A DNA stretch of 64,000 nucleotides from Stutzerimonas kunmingensis (GCF_002929225.1 NZ_PISM01000004.1:434001-498000), one strand, 5' to 3'; counted from the stretch's first letter, positions 1 to 9,702 are shown. A program made the numbers and translations. Notes: generated from the sequence alone by a model not told the origin.

Positions 1-2100
1 AACCATCAGTGGCGGGGCGGTGAAGTCCGACAGGTAGTCCGGCAGGCATTCCGGGGTCTGGCAGCGCTCGGTGCGCATGCCCCAGCGCCGCAGCAGATGG
101 CTCAACGCCTCGAGGCCCTCGGTATCCTGCGAAGCAAGCAGCGCCGGGCGGCCGCCGAGCAGGTGATTCAGCGGGTCTTCCACATCGCTGGCGCTTTGCA
201 GCGGGATTTCGAAGCAGAAGCGGCTGCCGCGGCCCGGTGCGCTCTGCACCTCGATATGGCCGTTCATCATTTCCACCAGCTCCTTGCTGATCGCCAGGCC
301 CAATCCGCTGCCGCCGTAACGTCGAGTGGTGCTCGAATCGCCCTGGGAGAAGGATTCGAACAACTGCGCCAGCACTTCCTGACGCATGCCGATACCGCTG
401 TCGCTGACGCAGAACACCAGGCGCCGGGTGCCTTCCTGAGTCTGACGGCAGGAGACTTCGAGCAGTACGTGGCCGTGCTCGGTGAATTTCAGCGCATTGC
501 TCAGCAGGTTCATCAGAATCTGTTTGAGTCGCGTGGGGTCGCCACGAATCCGTCGCGGCACGCCGGGCTCCAGGCCTACGTGCAGGCTCAGCTGTTTCTC
601 CAGCGCCTGCGCGGTGAACAGCCGGATGGTTTCGGAAATCAGGATTTCCAGATCGAAGTCGATGTCTTCCAGGCTGAGCTTGCCGGAGCCGATCCGGGCG
701 TAGTCGAGGATGTCGTTGATCACCGCCATCAGCGAGTTGCCGGAGCTGGAGATGGTATCCAGATAGAACTGCTGGCTGCGGTCCAGCGGCGTTTCACGCA
801 GCAGTTGCAGCATGCCGAGCACGCCATTGAGCGGAGTGCGGATCTCGTGACTCATCTTGGCCAGGAAGCGGCTCTTGGCTTCATTCTCGCTGGCGGCCCG
901 CTCGGCGGCCTCACGCGAGCGGTAGCCCTCTTCCTTAAGCAGGTTGATGCGATCGGCCAGGCCGATGGACAGGGTGATCAGTTCGAAAGCGACGCTGGCC
1001 TTGACCACCGCCGCGCCGTACAGGCCGAACAGCTCGAAGCCCAGCGAGCCGGCCGTAACCAGGATGAACGAGGCCAGCAGTACGCCCCAGGCCAGCGTGT
1101 AGTAGACGCCATAGCGCACGCCGCGACGCCAGACGAAGGCGCCGGTGGCAAGCAGGCCGACCGAGGCGGCGATCACCGTGATGCTGGCCAGGATGCTCCA
1201 GGTCTGCACGTCCAGCAGCAGCCCGGAAACCATGCTGCCGAGGGCGATCAGCAGCGTGCAGCGCAGCACCAGGTCGAGCCGTGGAAAGAGCTCGCGGGTG
1301 TGCAGGAAGTGGCGGCTGAACTGGATGGCGATCAGGCAATGGCTGAACATCAGGACGTAGATGCCCATGGCCACCAGCCCGCCGTCGTCGGCCAGCCATT
1401 TGACCAGCAGGCCGTCGAAGGAGAGCGCGAACAGTCCGACGTTGAGGGTGTAGACCAGATACCAGAAGTACGCCGGCTCGCGCAGCGAGGCGAACAGGAA
1501 CAGGTTGTAGCAGAACATCGCGAACAGCACGCCGTAGAAGGCGCCGCTGATGCCGCTCAACTCCTGTTGCTGGGCCGCGCTGGCGTTGTAGCTGCTGAAG
1601 TACAGCGGCACGTAGAGCGTGCTGGTGGTCTTGATGCGCAACAGAAGGGTGGTTTCGCCCGGAGGCAGATCGACGGGAAACCAGAAGTCGCTGACCTTTA
1701 CCGGACGATCCGCGAAGGGGTAGCGATCCCCGGTCAGCTGCCTGCTGATGCTGCCGTCGGGGTACTGCAGGAACAGCTCGATGTGGTCGAGCAGCGGGTA
1801 GTTGATTTCGACGAAGCCGCCGAGCGGTGCGTCCAGCTCGTTGACCAGTCTGGCGCGTAACCACCATGTCGAGCTGTTCTTGCCCTCGTTCACATGGCCG
1901 CTCTCGACGGTGCGCATGCGCTCGTCCGCGAATGCCATGACTTCATCGACATCCAGCGCGCCATCCGGGTCCTCGAGGTAGAGGGTGCCGCTTCCGAGTG
2001 ACTTGCGCAGGTCGGGTGAATCGAACACGACGGGCGAGATTGCCCAGGCTTGGAGCGACAGGCAAAACAGCAGCAAAGCCAGGCATGAACGCGGCGTCAT
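1..2100 (-). CDS. 7TMR-DISM hybrid-type sensor histidine kinase, 3' end outside the window
   Basis: The frame stays open from an ATG at 2100 to the window edge (700 codons). It begins with a signal peptide (about residues 1-20), then an extracytoplasmic 7TMR-DISMED2-like sensor domain (about 25-175), a seven-helix membrane block (about 185-385), a HisKA domain with the phospho-acceptor in MSHEIRTPLNG (His418, codon 847-849), and a HATPase domain with N, G1 (DSGIGM) and G2 (GGSGLGLAISKEL) boxes. The last visible residues look like the start of a receiver-type domain, so a hybrid kinase is likely, but the Asp is not in view. A GGAAC-type Shine-Dalgarno precedes the ATG. The architecture resembles the RetS/LadS class of pseudomonad kinases; ligand and partner are unknown. 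Confidence 0.85.
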   Translation of the reverse strand, partial: MTPRSCLALLLFCLSLQAWAISPVVFDSPDLRKSLGSGTLYLEDPDGALDVDEVMAFADERMRTVESGHVNEGKNSSTWWLRARLVNELDAPLGGFVEINYPLLDHIELFLQYPDGSISRQLTGDRYPFADRPVKVSDFWFPVDLPPGETTLLLRIKTTSTLYVPLYFSSYNASAAQQQELSGISGAFYGVLFAMFCYNLFLFASLREPAYFWYLVYTLNVGLFALSFDGLLVKWLADDGGLVAMGIYVLMFSHCLIAIQFSRHFLHTRELFPRLDLVLRCTLLIALGSMVSGLLLDVQTWSILASITVIAASVGLLATGAFVWRRGVRYGVYYTLAWGVLLASFILVTAGSLGFELFGLYGAAVVKASVAFELITLSIGLADRINLLKEEGYRSREAAERAASENEAKSRFLAKMSHEIRTPLNGVLGMLQLLRETPLDRSQQFYLDTISSSGNSLMAVINDILDYARIGSGKLSLEDIDFDLEILISETIRLFTAQALEKQLSLHVGLEPGVPRRIRGDPTRLKQILMNLLSNALKFTEHGHVLLEVSCRQTQEGTRRLVFCVSDSGIGMRQEVLAQLFESFSQGDSSTTRRYGGSGLGLAISKELVEMMNGHIEVQSAPGRGSRFCFEIPLQSASDVEDPLNHLLGGRPALLASQDTEGLEALSHLLRRWGMRTERCQTPECLPDYLSDFTAPPLMV

Positions 2101-2294
2101 GTTTCGTTCCGGAAGAGGCGCGCCCGAATGGGCGACACATATTAGTAGAGCGATGTGACGGTACCGATTCCTTGGGCTCTACATGGCGCCTTCAGAGTGC
2201 CGCACGTCCTTGTCCGGTTAACTTTGCCGAGTTACGCGCCGAGCGGCAAGCGTCTACTGCGCGAAGCAGGCGCCTGGTCACGTAAGCCAATCGC

Positions 2295-3500
2295 TCAGCT
2301 GTCGCGGTCCTGGGTGTGGTGCTGGCGACCGATCAGCGTGTCGACGGGCGGCACGCGGGTGTCGTTCTCCATCTGCGCATCGTGTTCCAGTTGATGGCTG
2401 AAACGTTCCAGCGAGTCCTTCGCGTGCTGAGAGTCGCTGGCGAAGACCGGCTGGCTGAGCATGTAGCCACAGAGCAGGCGACTCATCGCGGCCAGACTGT
2501 CGATATGGGTGCGTTCGTAGCCATGGGTGGCATCGCAGCCGAAGGCCAGCAGCGCGGTGCGGATGTCGTGCCCCGCTTCGACCGCCGACTGGGCGTCGCT
2601 GTGGTAGTAGCGGAACAGGTCGCGGCGCACCGGTATCTCGTTCTCGCTGGCGAGCTTTAGCAGGTGGCGCGACAGATGAAAGTCGTAGGGGCCGCCGGAA
2701 TCCTGCATCGCCACGGTCACCGCGTGCTCGCTGGAGGCCTGGCCCTTGGCCGCCGGCGCGATGTCGATCCCGACGAACTCGCTGACATCCCAGGGCAGGG
2801 CGCCGGCGGCTCCGGAGCCGGTTTCCTCGGTGATGGTGAACAGCGGATGTACATCGATGGGTGGTTCGCGGCCGCTTTCGACGATGGCCTTCAGTGCCGC
2901 CAGCAGCGCGGCGACGCCAGCCTTGTCATCCAGGTGGCGGGCGCTGATGTAGCCGTTCTCGGTGAATTCCGGCATCGGATCGAAGGCGACGAAATCACCG
3001 ACGTTGACCCCCAGTGCGCAGGTTTCGTTGCGGCTGTAGGTATAGGCGTCCAGGCGCAGTTCGACGTGGTCCCAGCTCACCGGTGCTTCATCCACGGCGG
3101 TGTTGAAGGCATGCCCCGAGGCCAGCAGCGGCAGTACGCTACCGCGGATGACTCCGGTATCGGTGAAGACGCTGACGCGGCTGCCCTCGGCGAAACGGCT
3201 CGACCAGCAGCCCACCGGGGCCAGGCCGAGGCGGCCGGTATCCTGAATCTCGCGGACGATGGCGCCGATGGTGTCCAGGTGCGCCGCGACCGCGCGGTCC
3301 GGGCTGTAGCGACGGCCCTTGAGTGTGGCGCGGATGGTGCCGCGGCGGGTCAGCTCGTAGGGGATGCCCAGCTCGGCCAGGCGCTCGGCAACATAGCGCA
3401 CAATGGTGTCGGTGAATCCGGTGGGGCTGGGGATGGCGAGCATTTCCAGCAACACGCGTTGCATGTAGTTGAGATCGGGTTCGGGGAGTTTTGCGGTCAT
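2295..3500 (-). CDS. M42-family peptidase of the NAGGN osmoprotectant operon
   Basis: 401 residues. Zinc-peptidase features of the M42/M20 type are visible: AAHLDTIG (His74), ARHLDDKAG (Asp191 as bridging ligand), TITEETGSGA (Glu225/Glu226), a later GIDIAP Asp and DATHGYERTH His. The ATG at 3500 is preferred over an in-frame start 41 codons upstream because AGGAGC lies at the right distance. It is the third gene of asnO-ngg-peptidase, the conserved order of the N-acetylglutaminylglutamine amide locus (compare P. aeruginosa PA3459-PA3461). The exact role of the peptidase in dipeptide osmolyte turnover is not established; recycling or breakdown of the osmolyte is inferred from context. Confidence 0.88.
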   Translation of the reverse strand: MTAKLPEPDLNYMQRVLLEMLAIPSPTGFTDTIVRYVAERLAELGIPYELTRRGTIRATLKGRRYSPDRAVAAHLDTIGAIVREIQDTGRLGLAPVGCWSSRFAEGSRVSVFTDTGVIRGSVLPLLASGHAFNTAVDEAPVSWDHVELRLDAYTYSRNETCALGVNVGDFVAFDPMPEFTENGYISARHLDDKAGVAALLAALKAIVESGREPPIDVHPLFTITEETGSGAAGALPWDVSEFVGIDIAPAAKGQASSEHAVTVAMQDSGGPYDFHLSRHLLKLASENEIPVRRDLFRYYHSDAQSAVEAGHDIRTALLAFGCDATHGYERTHIDSLAAMSRLLCGYMLSQPVFASDSQHAKDSLERFSHQLEHDAQMENDTRVPPVDTLIGRQHHTQDRDS

Positions 3501-3619
3501 GAAAGCTCCTGTTGACGGTGCCTTTTCAGCCACCGGATGGAGTGAATGTCGGAAAGCGGGACTCGCCATAGTGACGAACGACCTGTGGCGACCCGGCTTG
3601 GTGCCGGGTCGCGCCAGAC

Positions 3620-5359
3620 TCAACCTGCGGTGCTGAGCGGGAAGAGCAGGTCGATGAAGCGTTCAGCGGTTGGCTGCGGCTGATGATTGGCCAGGCCGAC
3701 GCGCTCGTTGGCCTCGATGAAGACGTACTCCGGCTGGTCCGGTGCCGGCACCAGCAGGTCCAGGCCCACCACCGGGATGTCCAGCGCGCGGGCGGCGCGT
3801 ACGGCGGCGTCGACCAGCTCGGGGTGCAGTTGCGCGGTGACGTCTTCCAGCGTGCCACCGGTATGCAGGTTGGCGGTGCGGCGCACCGCGAGCCGGTGTC
3901 CGTCCGGCAATACACTTTCGAAGTCGAAGCCGGCGTCGCGCAGGCAGCGCTGGGTTTCCTCATCCAGCGGAATGGAACTCTCACCGCCGGTAGCGGCCTG
4001 GCGCCGGCGGCTCTGCTTCTCGATCAGCGAACCGATGCTGGTGCGGCCATCTCCGATGACTTCCGCCGGGCGGCGTATCGCTGCGGCAACCACCTCGAAG
4101 CCGATCACCACGATGCGCAGGTCGAACCCCGGATGAAAGCTTTCCAGCAATACGCGACTGTCGTACTGCCGGGCGCGCTGGATGGCGTCTTCCATTTCGG
4201 TCGCATCGCGCAGGTCCACGGCGACGCCCATGCCCTGTTCGCCATCCACCGGCTTGACCACCACGCTGCCGTGCTCGGCTAGGAACGCGGCATTTTCCTT
4301 CGGGCCGGCGGCCAGTTGTTGCGCCGGAAGACAGATGCCGGCCTGGGACAGGGTGCGGTGGGTCAGGCGCTTGTCCTGGCAGAGCGTCATGCTGACAGCC
4401 GAGGTCAGGTCGGATAGCGACTCTCGGCAGCGTACCCGCCGGCCGCCCTGGGTCAGGGTGAACAGACCGGCTTCGGCATCGTTGATCTCGATCTCGATAC
4501 CGCGCCGCCGGGCCTCGTCGACGATGATCTTGGCGTAGGGGTTGAGCTTTGCTTCCGGGCCAGGGCCGAGGAACAGCGGCTGGTTGAAGCTGTTCTTGCG
4601 CTTGACGGTGAAGGTCTGCAGATCACGGAAGCCCAGCTTGGCGTACAGCGCCTTGGCCTGCTGGTTGTCGTGCAGCACCGACAGATCGAGATAGGCCAGG
4701 CCGCGGCCCATGTAGTGTTCGATCAGGTGACGCACCAGCGCCTCGCCGACGCCCGGCCGCGGGCAGCTTGGCGAAACCGCCAGGCACCACAGGCTGGAGC
4801 CGTTTTCCGGATCGTTGAAGGCGCGGTGGTGGTCGATGCCCATCACGCTGCCGATGATTTGCCCGGAGGTTTCGTCCTCGGCCAGCCAGTACACCGGGCC
4901 GCCCTGTTCGCGCGGGGTGCAGCGCTCCGGGTCGACGGGCATCATGCCGCGCGCCTGGTACAGACCGTTGATGGCCTGCCAGTCGGCTTCGCTCTGGGCA
5001 CGGCGCACGCAGAAACCGCGGAAACGCTTCTGCGCAGGGCGGTAGTCGGTGAACCAGATACGCAGGGTATCGGAGGGGTCGAGGAAGAGTTGCTGCGGTG
5101 CATAGGACAGCACCTGATGTGGCGCGGCGACGTACAGCGCGATATCGCGCTCGCCCGCCTGCTCGTTGAGCAGTTCGGCAGCGAGTTGGGCGGGATCGGA
5201 GTAGGTGTGGCCGACCAGAATGCGACCCCAGCCGCAATGCAGGATCACCGGGCCGCAGGGCTCCTCCTGACCGTCCTCGGCGAAGCGTGCCTGCAGCCGC
5301 TGGTAGGTCGGAGCCTGACCGCGCAACAGACGCTGACCGTAGGCTTGGGACTTCTGCAT
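3620..5359 (-). CDS. ngg: N-acetylglutaminylglutamine synthetase (GNAT + ATP-grasp)
   Basis: 579 residues, the usual length for this bifunctional family. After an N-terminal region of about 115 residues there is a GNAT acetyltransferase domain (about 116-255, acetyl-CoA loop around RPGVGEALV) and then an ATP-grasp ligase domain (about 300-575; VVVKPVDGEQGMGV and the metal-binding FIEANERVG). The protein is expected to acetylate glutamine and ligate a second glutamine, giving N-acetylglutaminylglutamine, which AsnO then amidates to NAGGN, a compatible solute made under osmotic stress. The gene sits 135 bp downstream of asnO and 119 bp upstream of the peptidase start, all on one strand, so an operon is likely. 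Confidence 0.92.
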   Translation of the reverse strand: MQKSQAYGQRLLRGQAPTYQRLQARFAEDGQEEPCGPVILHCGWGRILVGHTYSDPAQLAAELLNEQAGERDIALYVAAPHQVLSYAPQQLFLDPSDTLRIWFTDYRPAQKRFRGFCVRRAQSEADWQAINGLYQARGMMPVDPERCTPREQGGPVYWLAEDETSGQIIGSVMGIDHHRAFNDPENGSSLWCLAVSPSCPRPGVGEALVRHLIEHYMGRGLAYLDLSVLHDNQQAKALYAKLGFRDLQTFTVKRKNSFNQPLFLGPGPEAKLNPYAKIIVDEARRRGIEIEINDAEAGLFTLTQGGRRVRCRESLSDLTSAVSMTLCQDKRLTHRTLSQAGICLPAQQLAAGPKENAAFLAEHGSVVVKPVDGEQGMGVAVDLRDATEMEDAIQRARQYDSRVLLESFHPGFDLRIVVIGFEVVAAAIRRPAEVIGDGRTSIGSLIEKQSRRRQAATGGESSIPLDEETQRCLRDAGFDFESVLPDGHRLAVRRTANLHTGGTLEDVTAQLHPELVDAAVRAARALDIPVVGLDLLVPAPDQPEYVFIEANERVGLANHQPQPTAERFIDLLFPLSTAG

Positions 5360-5494
5360 GGTGCGTTCCTTGATGCTAAGTCACGAACCGGCAGCGGCGG
5401 GGCGCTGTGCTTGCCCCCGTGGCGCGTGGCAACCGCAGCCGTTCGTGAGCGGGTTATCGGGGCCGTCGTGGCCTGGCGCCTGCATCGGCCACCA

Positions 5495-7267
5495 TCAAAG
5501 GCCTTGTTCGCTCAACCATAGGTTGACCGCTGCCAGCTGCCAGAGTTTGGAACCGCGCAGCGGCGTGAGCTGACCATCCGGATCGGCGAGCAGCTTCTCC
5601 AGCGCCTGCGGGTTGTAGAGGCCGCGCTCCTGGCTGGGGTCGAGCAGCATCTCGCGCACCCAGTTCAGCGTCGCTCCCTGCAAGTGCTTGAGGCCCGGCA
5701 CCGGGAAGTAGCCCTTCGGCCGGTCGATCACCTCGGCAGGAATGACCTGCCGCGCCGCTTCCTTGAGCACGTACTTGCCGCCTTCGGGCAGCTTGAATTG
5801 CGCCGGAATCCGCGCCGACAGTTCGGCCACGCGATAGTCGAGGAACGGCGTGCGTGCCTCCAGGCCCCAGGCCATGGTCATGTTGTCGACGCGCTTGACC
5901 GGGTCATCGACCAGCATCACCGTGCTGTCGATGCGCAGGGCCTTGTCCACCGCCGCATCGGCGCCGGGCTGGGCGAAGTGCTGGCGGACGAAGTCGCCCG
6001 AGAAGTCGCCCTGGACCCACTGCTGCTGCACGGTCTCGGCATATTCCTCGTACGTGCGATCGCGGAACGCGGCGAGGTAGGCCGCCACTGGGTCTTCGGC
6101 GCCGTCCACCAGCGGATACCAGTGGTAGCCGGCGAACAGTTCGTCCGCACCCTGGCCGCTCTGCACCACCTTGCAGTGCTTGGCCACTTCCCGCGAGAGC
6201 AGGTAGAAGGCGATGCAGTCATGGCTGACCATCGGCTCGCTCATCGCCTGGAAGGCGGCCGGCAGCTGTTCGAGGATTTCCTTTTCCTGGATGCGTAGCT
6301 GGTGGTGGCGCGTGTTGTAGTGCTTGGCGATCAGATCCGAGTACTTGAACTCGTCGCCGCGCTCGCCGCCGGCGTCTTCGAAGCCGATGGAAAAGGTCAG
6401 CAGGTTGTCCGCCACACCGGCTTCGCGCAGCAGGCCGACCAGCAGGCTGGAGTCGACCCCACCGGAGAGCAGCACGCCGACATCCACCGCGGCGCGCTGA
6501 CGAATCGCCACTGCCTCGCGCATGGTGTCCAGGGTGCGCTGTTTCCAGTCTTCGAAGCTGTAGTTGCGCTCTTCTTCTCGGGCGCCGAATTCCAGCTCCC
6601 ACCAGCGCTGGGTGGTGGTCGCACCATTGGCGTCGACGCGCATCCAGCTTGCCGGCGGCAGCTTCTCGATCCCGGCGATCAGCGTATCCGGTGCCGGAAC
6701 CACGGCGTGGAAGCTCATGTAGTGATTCAGTGCCACCGGATTCAGTACACCGGCGATATCACCACCCTTGAGCAGGGCCGGCAGCGACGAGGCGAAGCGC
6801 AGCCGCTGGCCGGTGCGCGACAGGTACAGCGGCTTGACGCCGAGACGGTCGCGGGCGATGAACAGCTGCTGGCTGTCGCGCTCCCAGATGGCAAAGGCGA
6901 ACATGCCGTTCAACCGCGGCAGCAGCGCCTCGCCCCAGGCGTGGAAGCCCTTGAGCAGCACTTCGGTATCGCCTTCGGAGAAGAAGCGATAACCCAGGCC
7001 TTCCAGCTCTGCGCGCAATTCGGGGTAGTTGTAGATGGCGCCATTGAAGACCATCGACAGGCCGAGGGCCGAGTCGATCATCGGCTGGCCGGACGCCTCG
7101 CACAGATCCATGATCTTCAGGCGTCGGTGACCCAAGGCGAGTGGGCCCTGGCTGTGGAAACCGCACGCGTCGGGGCCGCGCGCAGTCAGGTGTTGAGTGA
7201 TGCGTTCAACCGCAGCCAGATCGGCCGGGCGGTTATCGAAGCGAAGTTCTCCAGCTATGCCACACAT
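5495..7267 (-). CDS. asnO: N-acetylglutaminylglutamine amidotransferase (asparagine synthetase-like)
   Basis: 590 residues. Class II glutamine amidotransferase at the N-terminus with the catalytic Cys2 in MCGIAGE, followed by an asparagine-synthetase domain with the pyrophosphate loop SGGVDSS (268-274). ATG at 7267 follows AAGGA by five bases. It amidates the free carboxylate of N-acetylglutaminylglutamine in the last step of NAGGN synthesis. First gene of the osmolyte operon; a MarR-type gene is transcribed divergently from a 175-bp spacer that contains a perfect short palindrome, as in other pseudomonads. Confidence 0.93.
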   Translation of the reverse strand: MCGIAGELRFDNRPADLAAVERITQHLTARGPDACGFHSQGPLALGHRRLKIMDLCEASGQPMIDSALGLSMVFNGAIYNYPELRAELEGLGYRFFSEGDTEVLLKGFHAWGEALLPRLNGMFAFAIWERDSQQLFIARDRLGVKPLYLSRTGQRLRFASSLPALLKGGDIAGVLNPVALNHYMSFHAVVPAPDTLIAGIEKLPPASWMRVDANGATTTQRWWELEFGAREEERNYSFEDWKQRTLDTMREAVAIRQRAAVDVGVLLSGGVDSSLLVGLLREAGVADNLLTFSIGFEDAGGERGDEFKYSDLIAKHYNTRHHQLRIQEKEILEQLPAAFQAMSEPMVSHDCIAFYLLSREVAKHCKVVQSGQGADELFAGYHWYPLVDGAEDPVAAYLAAFRDRTYEEYAETVQQQWVQGDFSGDFVRQHFAQPGADAAVDKALRIDSTVMLVDDPVKRVDNMTMAWGLEARTPFLDYRVAELSARIPAQFKLPEGGKYVLKEAARQVIPAEVIDRPKGYFPVPGLKHLQGATLNWVREMLLDPSQERGLYNPQALEKLLADPDGQLTPLRGSKLWQLAAVNLWLSEQGL

Positions 7268-7403
7268 AAGATCCTTACCGGTTTTGCCGTTGGGGAGTGT
7301 GACTGGCCCGTCACCCGCGAAGTTCAGCCTTTCGGATCAGCGCAGCGGCGCCGATGCGGCCGGGAACAGGTCAGTCAACTTTTTACACCAAAACAAAAAA
7401 ATG

Positions 7404-7417
7404 CTTTGATGTCAAAG
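7404..7417. promoter_or_regulatory. Palindromic candidate MarR operator in the asnO/MarR divergent spacer
   Basis: CTTTGATGTCAAAG is a perfect inverted repeat with a two-base centre, located 26 bp upstream of the MarR start codon in an AT-rich patch. The TTGA-N2-TCAA core fits the general look of MarR-family sites. Autoregulation and control of asnO are inferred only from position and symmetry. Confidence 0.4.
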
Positions 7418-7442
7418 TTAGTTTTCGCAAGAAAAGCCGCAT

Positions 7443-7916
7443 ATGACTGAAGAAACAGTTTTAAACGAAAGCAATAGTGCCGGGCTGGAAGCCTTCGAGA
7501 TGCCGCTGTTTCAGGCCATGCGCCGGTTGCAGCAGGACGCCGAAGTACATGCCAAGCGTCTGGCGCGCTACGGAGGCTTGAGCCCTGTGCAGCTGATGAT
7601 CCTGCAGGTGCTGGCTAGCGAAGGGCAGTTGACCGCGAGTGACCTGAGCCGGCGCGTCAGCCTTACCGCAGCCACGCTTTCCGGGCAGATAGACCGGCTG
7701 GAGGAGCGCGGGCTGTTGCAGCGCCAGCGCGACGACCAGGACCGCCGCCGCCAGTGGCTGCTGCTCAGCGATAGCGGCCGCGCCTTGTTGCAGCAGGCGC
7801 CAGCGCTGCTGCCACCGGAATTCCGCGCGCGTTTCGCCGCTTTGCCGCAATGGGAGCGCCACGCGCTGACCGCCGCGCTGCTGCGTGCCGCCGAGCTGTG
7901 CGGCGACATGGAGTGA
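7443..7916 (+). CDS. MarR-family transcriptional regulator
   Basis: 157 residues with a MarR winged helix: about 20-50 dimerisation helices, recognition helix around LSRRVSLTAATLSGQIDRLE and the wing motif QRDDQDRRRQWLLLS, where the DxRxxxxxLT signature is DRRRQWLLLS. It is divergent from asnO, the same arrangement as PA3458/PA3459, so regulation of NAGGN synthesis is a reasonable inference. It ends 4 bp before the convergent stop codon of the S8 protease gene. Confidence 0.9.
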   Translation: MTEETVLNESNSAGLEAFEMPLFQAMRRLQQDAEVHAKRLARYGGLSPVQLMILQVLASEGQLTASDLSRRVSLTAATLSGQIDRLEERGLLQRQRDDQDRRRQWLLLSDSGRALLQQAPALLPPEFRARFAALPQWERHALTAALLRAAELCGDME

Positions 7917-7920
7917 ACAC

Positions 7921-9699
7921 CTAGCGCGAGTTCTTCAGGCTTTCCACGGTCAGCTCCAGCGCCTTGCGCATGTCCAGCCGTGCTGAGCGACCGACATCGC
8001 GATCATCCAGCCGGTAACCACGCTCGGACGGCAGGATCGGCGCGGTGAGGTCATCCGCCTCGGCCGGTTCGAAATCCGAGTCGCGGCCGATGGTCATGGC
8101 GCTGCGGCGTAGCAGTTCACGCACCTGATCCGGCTCCAGCCCGGGATTGACCGAAAGCATCGCACCCACCGCACCGGCGACCAGCGGCGTGGCGTAGGAA
8201 GTGCCGCAGTGCACGTCGCCGCGCTGCTCGGGATCGAGCGTGGCTGCACGGGTGCAGGCGGCGGCAGTGATGTCCACGCGCATATCGACGTTGGATGATT
8301 TGCGCTTGCGTACGTAGTCGGGGTGCTCCACCGAGACCTTTATCCGGTCGTTGCGCTCATGGCCGCCGACCACCAGCAGCTGCTCGGTGATGAACGAGGA
8401 GGGCAGTCGATAGTCGTCACGCCCGGAGTGCGCCGAGCCATTGCCGGCGGAGTTGATCACCAGCACGTCGGGATGTTCGCGGCGCAACCAGAGGAAGAAT
8501 TCCTCCAGCAGCTCCTCGTAGCCGCTCATGGCGATGCCCGAACGCAGCAGCGAATCCACCGGTTCGCCTTCCACATCCACCGTGCCGATGCGGTGGATGC
8601 CCCAGCTCCAGTTGAGGATGCGCGCGCCGTCCTCCACCAGATTCACCGAGGCCGCGACGTTGGCCGTGATGCCGGCGTCCGAGTTGCGCTCGACGATCAC
8701 CTCGAAGCCCGGCCCGGTGCCGTCCAGCGCACTGAGAAAGCCCTGGTCGCGGGTATCCCTGGCGTGGGCGGCGAGAATGCCGGCGACGCTGCTGCCGTGA
8801 TTGTCCGGCCGGTCGGCGTCGCGGGCGTAGAGACACGTGCGCTGTTGCTGTGGATCGCAGGGTTCGAGATATTCGGCGAAATGCGGTGCATCGAAATCCA
8901 CCGCGCGCTCGATGATGCCGATACGCACCGGCTGTTTTTCCCCGGCGCGCTGGCCGGCGGGAATGCGTTCGCGGTAGTAGTCCACCGCATCGAGGAAGCG
9001 GTTGGCGGCCCACTCGCGGTTCTGCGGGCGCTTCTGATCCGCGGTCTTGCCGGTTTCCTGCTCGTCGTGCTCGGCGGCCGATTCCTCGATCACCACGGCA
9101 TCCACGCCCACCTCGCTGCCCAGGCGCAGCACCATGGCGTCGCGCTCGGTCAGGTCTTTCACCGGCAGGCGCAGCTGATAGGTGTTCAGCGGCGGTATGG
9201 CGCCGACCACCTTGGCGCCGTACTTCTCGGCGAGCTGGCGGGCCTTTTCCAGCCCCTTGTGGTCCTCCTCGATGATCAGGCTGACCAGGTCTACATAGGT
9301 GGTCAGGTCATCCATGTTGCGCGCCACTTCATCGGGTTTGGCGGCGAGCACCTGGCTGCGTCCGGCCGAGAGCCAGACCGGATTGCTGCGTTGCCCGTCG
9401 CGCTCAAGCCACAGCGGGCCGCTGCGTACCGCGTCCGGCGCTAGGGCCAGGCGCAGCTGCTCACCGTCGCGCTGGAGCTTGTCGGCAGCCACTCGCCCGC
9501 CGTTGAGGTACAGCTGCACCTCGCCGCGAGGCAAGCCTTTGGCGCTCAGGCACCAGCTCAGCGAGTCCTCGGCAAAGAGGTCGCCGCAGCGCTTGAGCTG
9601 GGTGATGCGGATGGGGTCTTCTGCAGCTGCCGGAAAGGTGGCGAGGGCACTCAACAGCCCGAGGCCGAGGGTGAGCAGGGCGCAAGCGCGTGCAGGCAT
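7921..9699 (-). CDS. S8 (subtilisin-like) family exported serine peptidase with Glu at the catalytic Asp position
   Basis: 592 residues. Signal peptide (about 1-26), a region around 125-205 resembling an I9-type propeptide, then a peptidase S8 domain (about 255-580). The His motif NHGSSVAGILAA (His301), oxyanion Asn in NSAGN (Asn420) and Ser motif GTSYATPLVAGA (Ser501) are intact. The first motif, normally V-x-x-I-D-T-G-V, reads IGIIERAVDF here, so Glu264 occupies the place of the catalytic Asp. The protein could be active with Glu, use the nearby Asp268, or be catalytically weak. Convergent with the MarR gene and 3 bp downstream of egtD's upstream-facing start region, on the same strand as egtBD. 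Confidence 0.85.
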   Translation of the reverse strand: MPARACALLTLGLGLLSALATFPAAAEDPIRITQLKRCGDLFAEDSLSWCLSAKGLPRGEVQLYLNGGRVAADKLQRDGEQLRLALAPDAVRSGPLWLERDGQRSNPVWLSAGRSQVLAAKPDEVARNMDDLTTYVDLVSLIIEEDHKGLEKARQLAEKYGAKVVGAIPPLNTYQLRLPVKDLTERDAMVLRLGSEVGVDAVVIEESAAEHDEQETGKTADQKRPQNREWAANRFLDAVDYYRERIPAGQRAGEKQPVRIGIIERAVDFDAPHFAEYLEPCDPQQQRTCLYARDADRPDNHGSSVAGILAAHARDTRDQGFLSALDGTGPGFEVIVERNSDAGITANVAASVNLVEDGARILNWSWGIHRIGTVDVEGEPVDSLLRSGIAMSGYEELLEEFFLWLRREHPDVLVINSAGNGSAHSGRDDYRLPSSFITEQLLVVGGHERNDRIKVSVEHPDYVRKRKSSNVDMRVDITAAACTRAATLDPEQRGDVHCGTSYATPLVAGAVGAMLSVNPGLEPDQVRELLRRSAMTIGRDSDFEPAEADDLTAPILPSERGYRLDDRDVGRSARLDMRKALELTVESLKNSR

Positions 9700-9702
9700 G
9701 GC

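Noticed and set aside
97..1860. Long open frame on the plus strand
   Set aside because: Antisense to the kinase gene, whose minus-strand frame has signal peptide, HisKA and HATPase motifs. The plus-strand product is Gln/Ala/Asp-rich shadow sequence.
8323..9444. Plus-strand open frame of 373 codons
   Set aside because: Antisense to the S8 protease; His/Gln/Val-rich composition typical of GC-skewed shadows.
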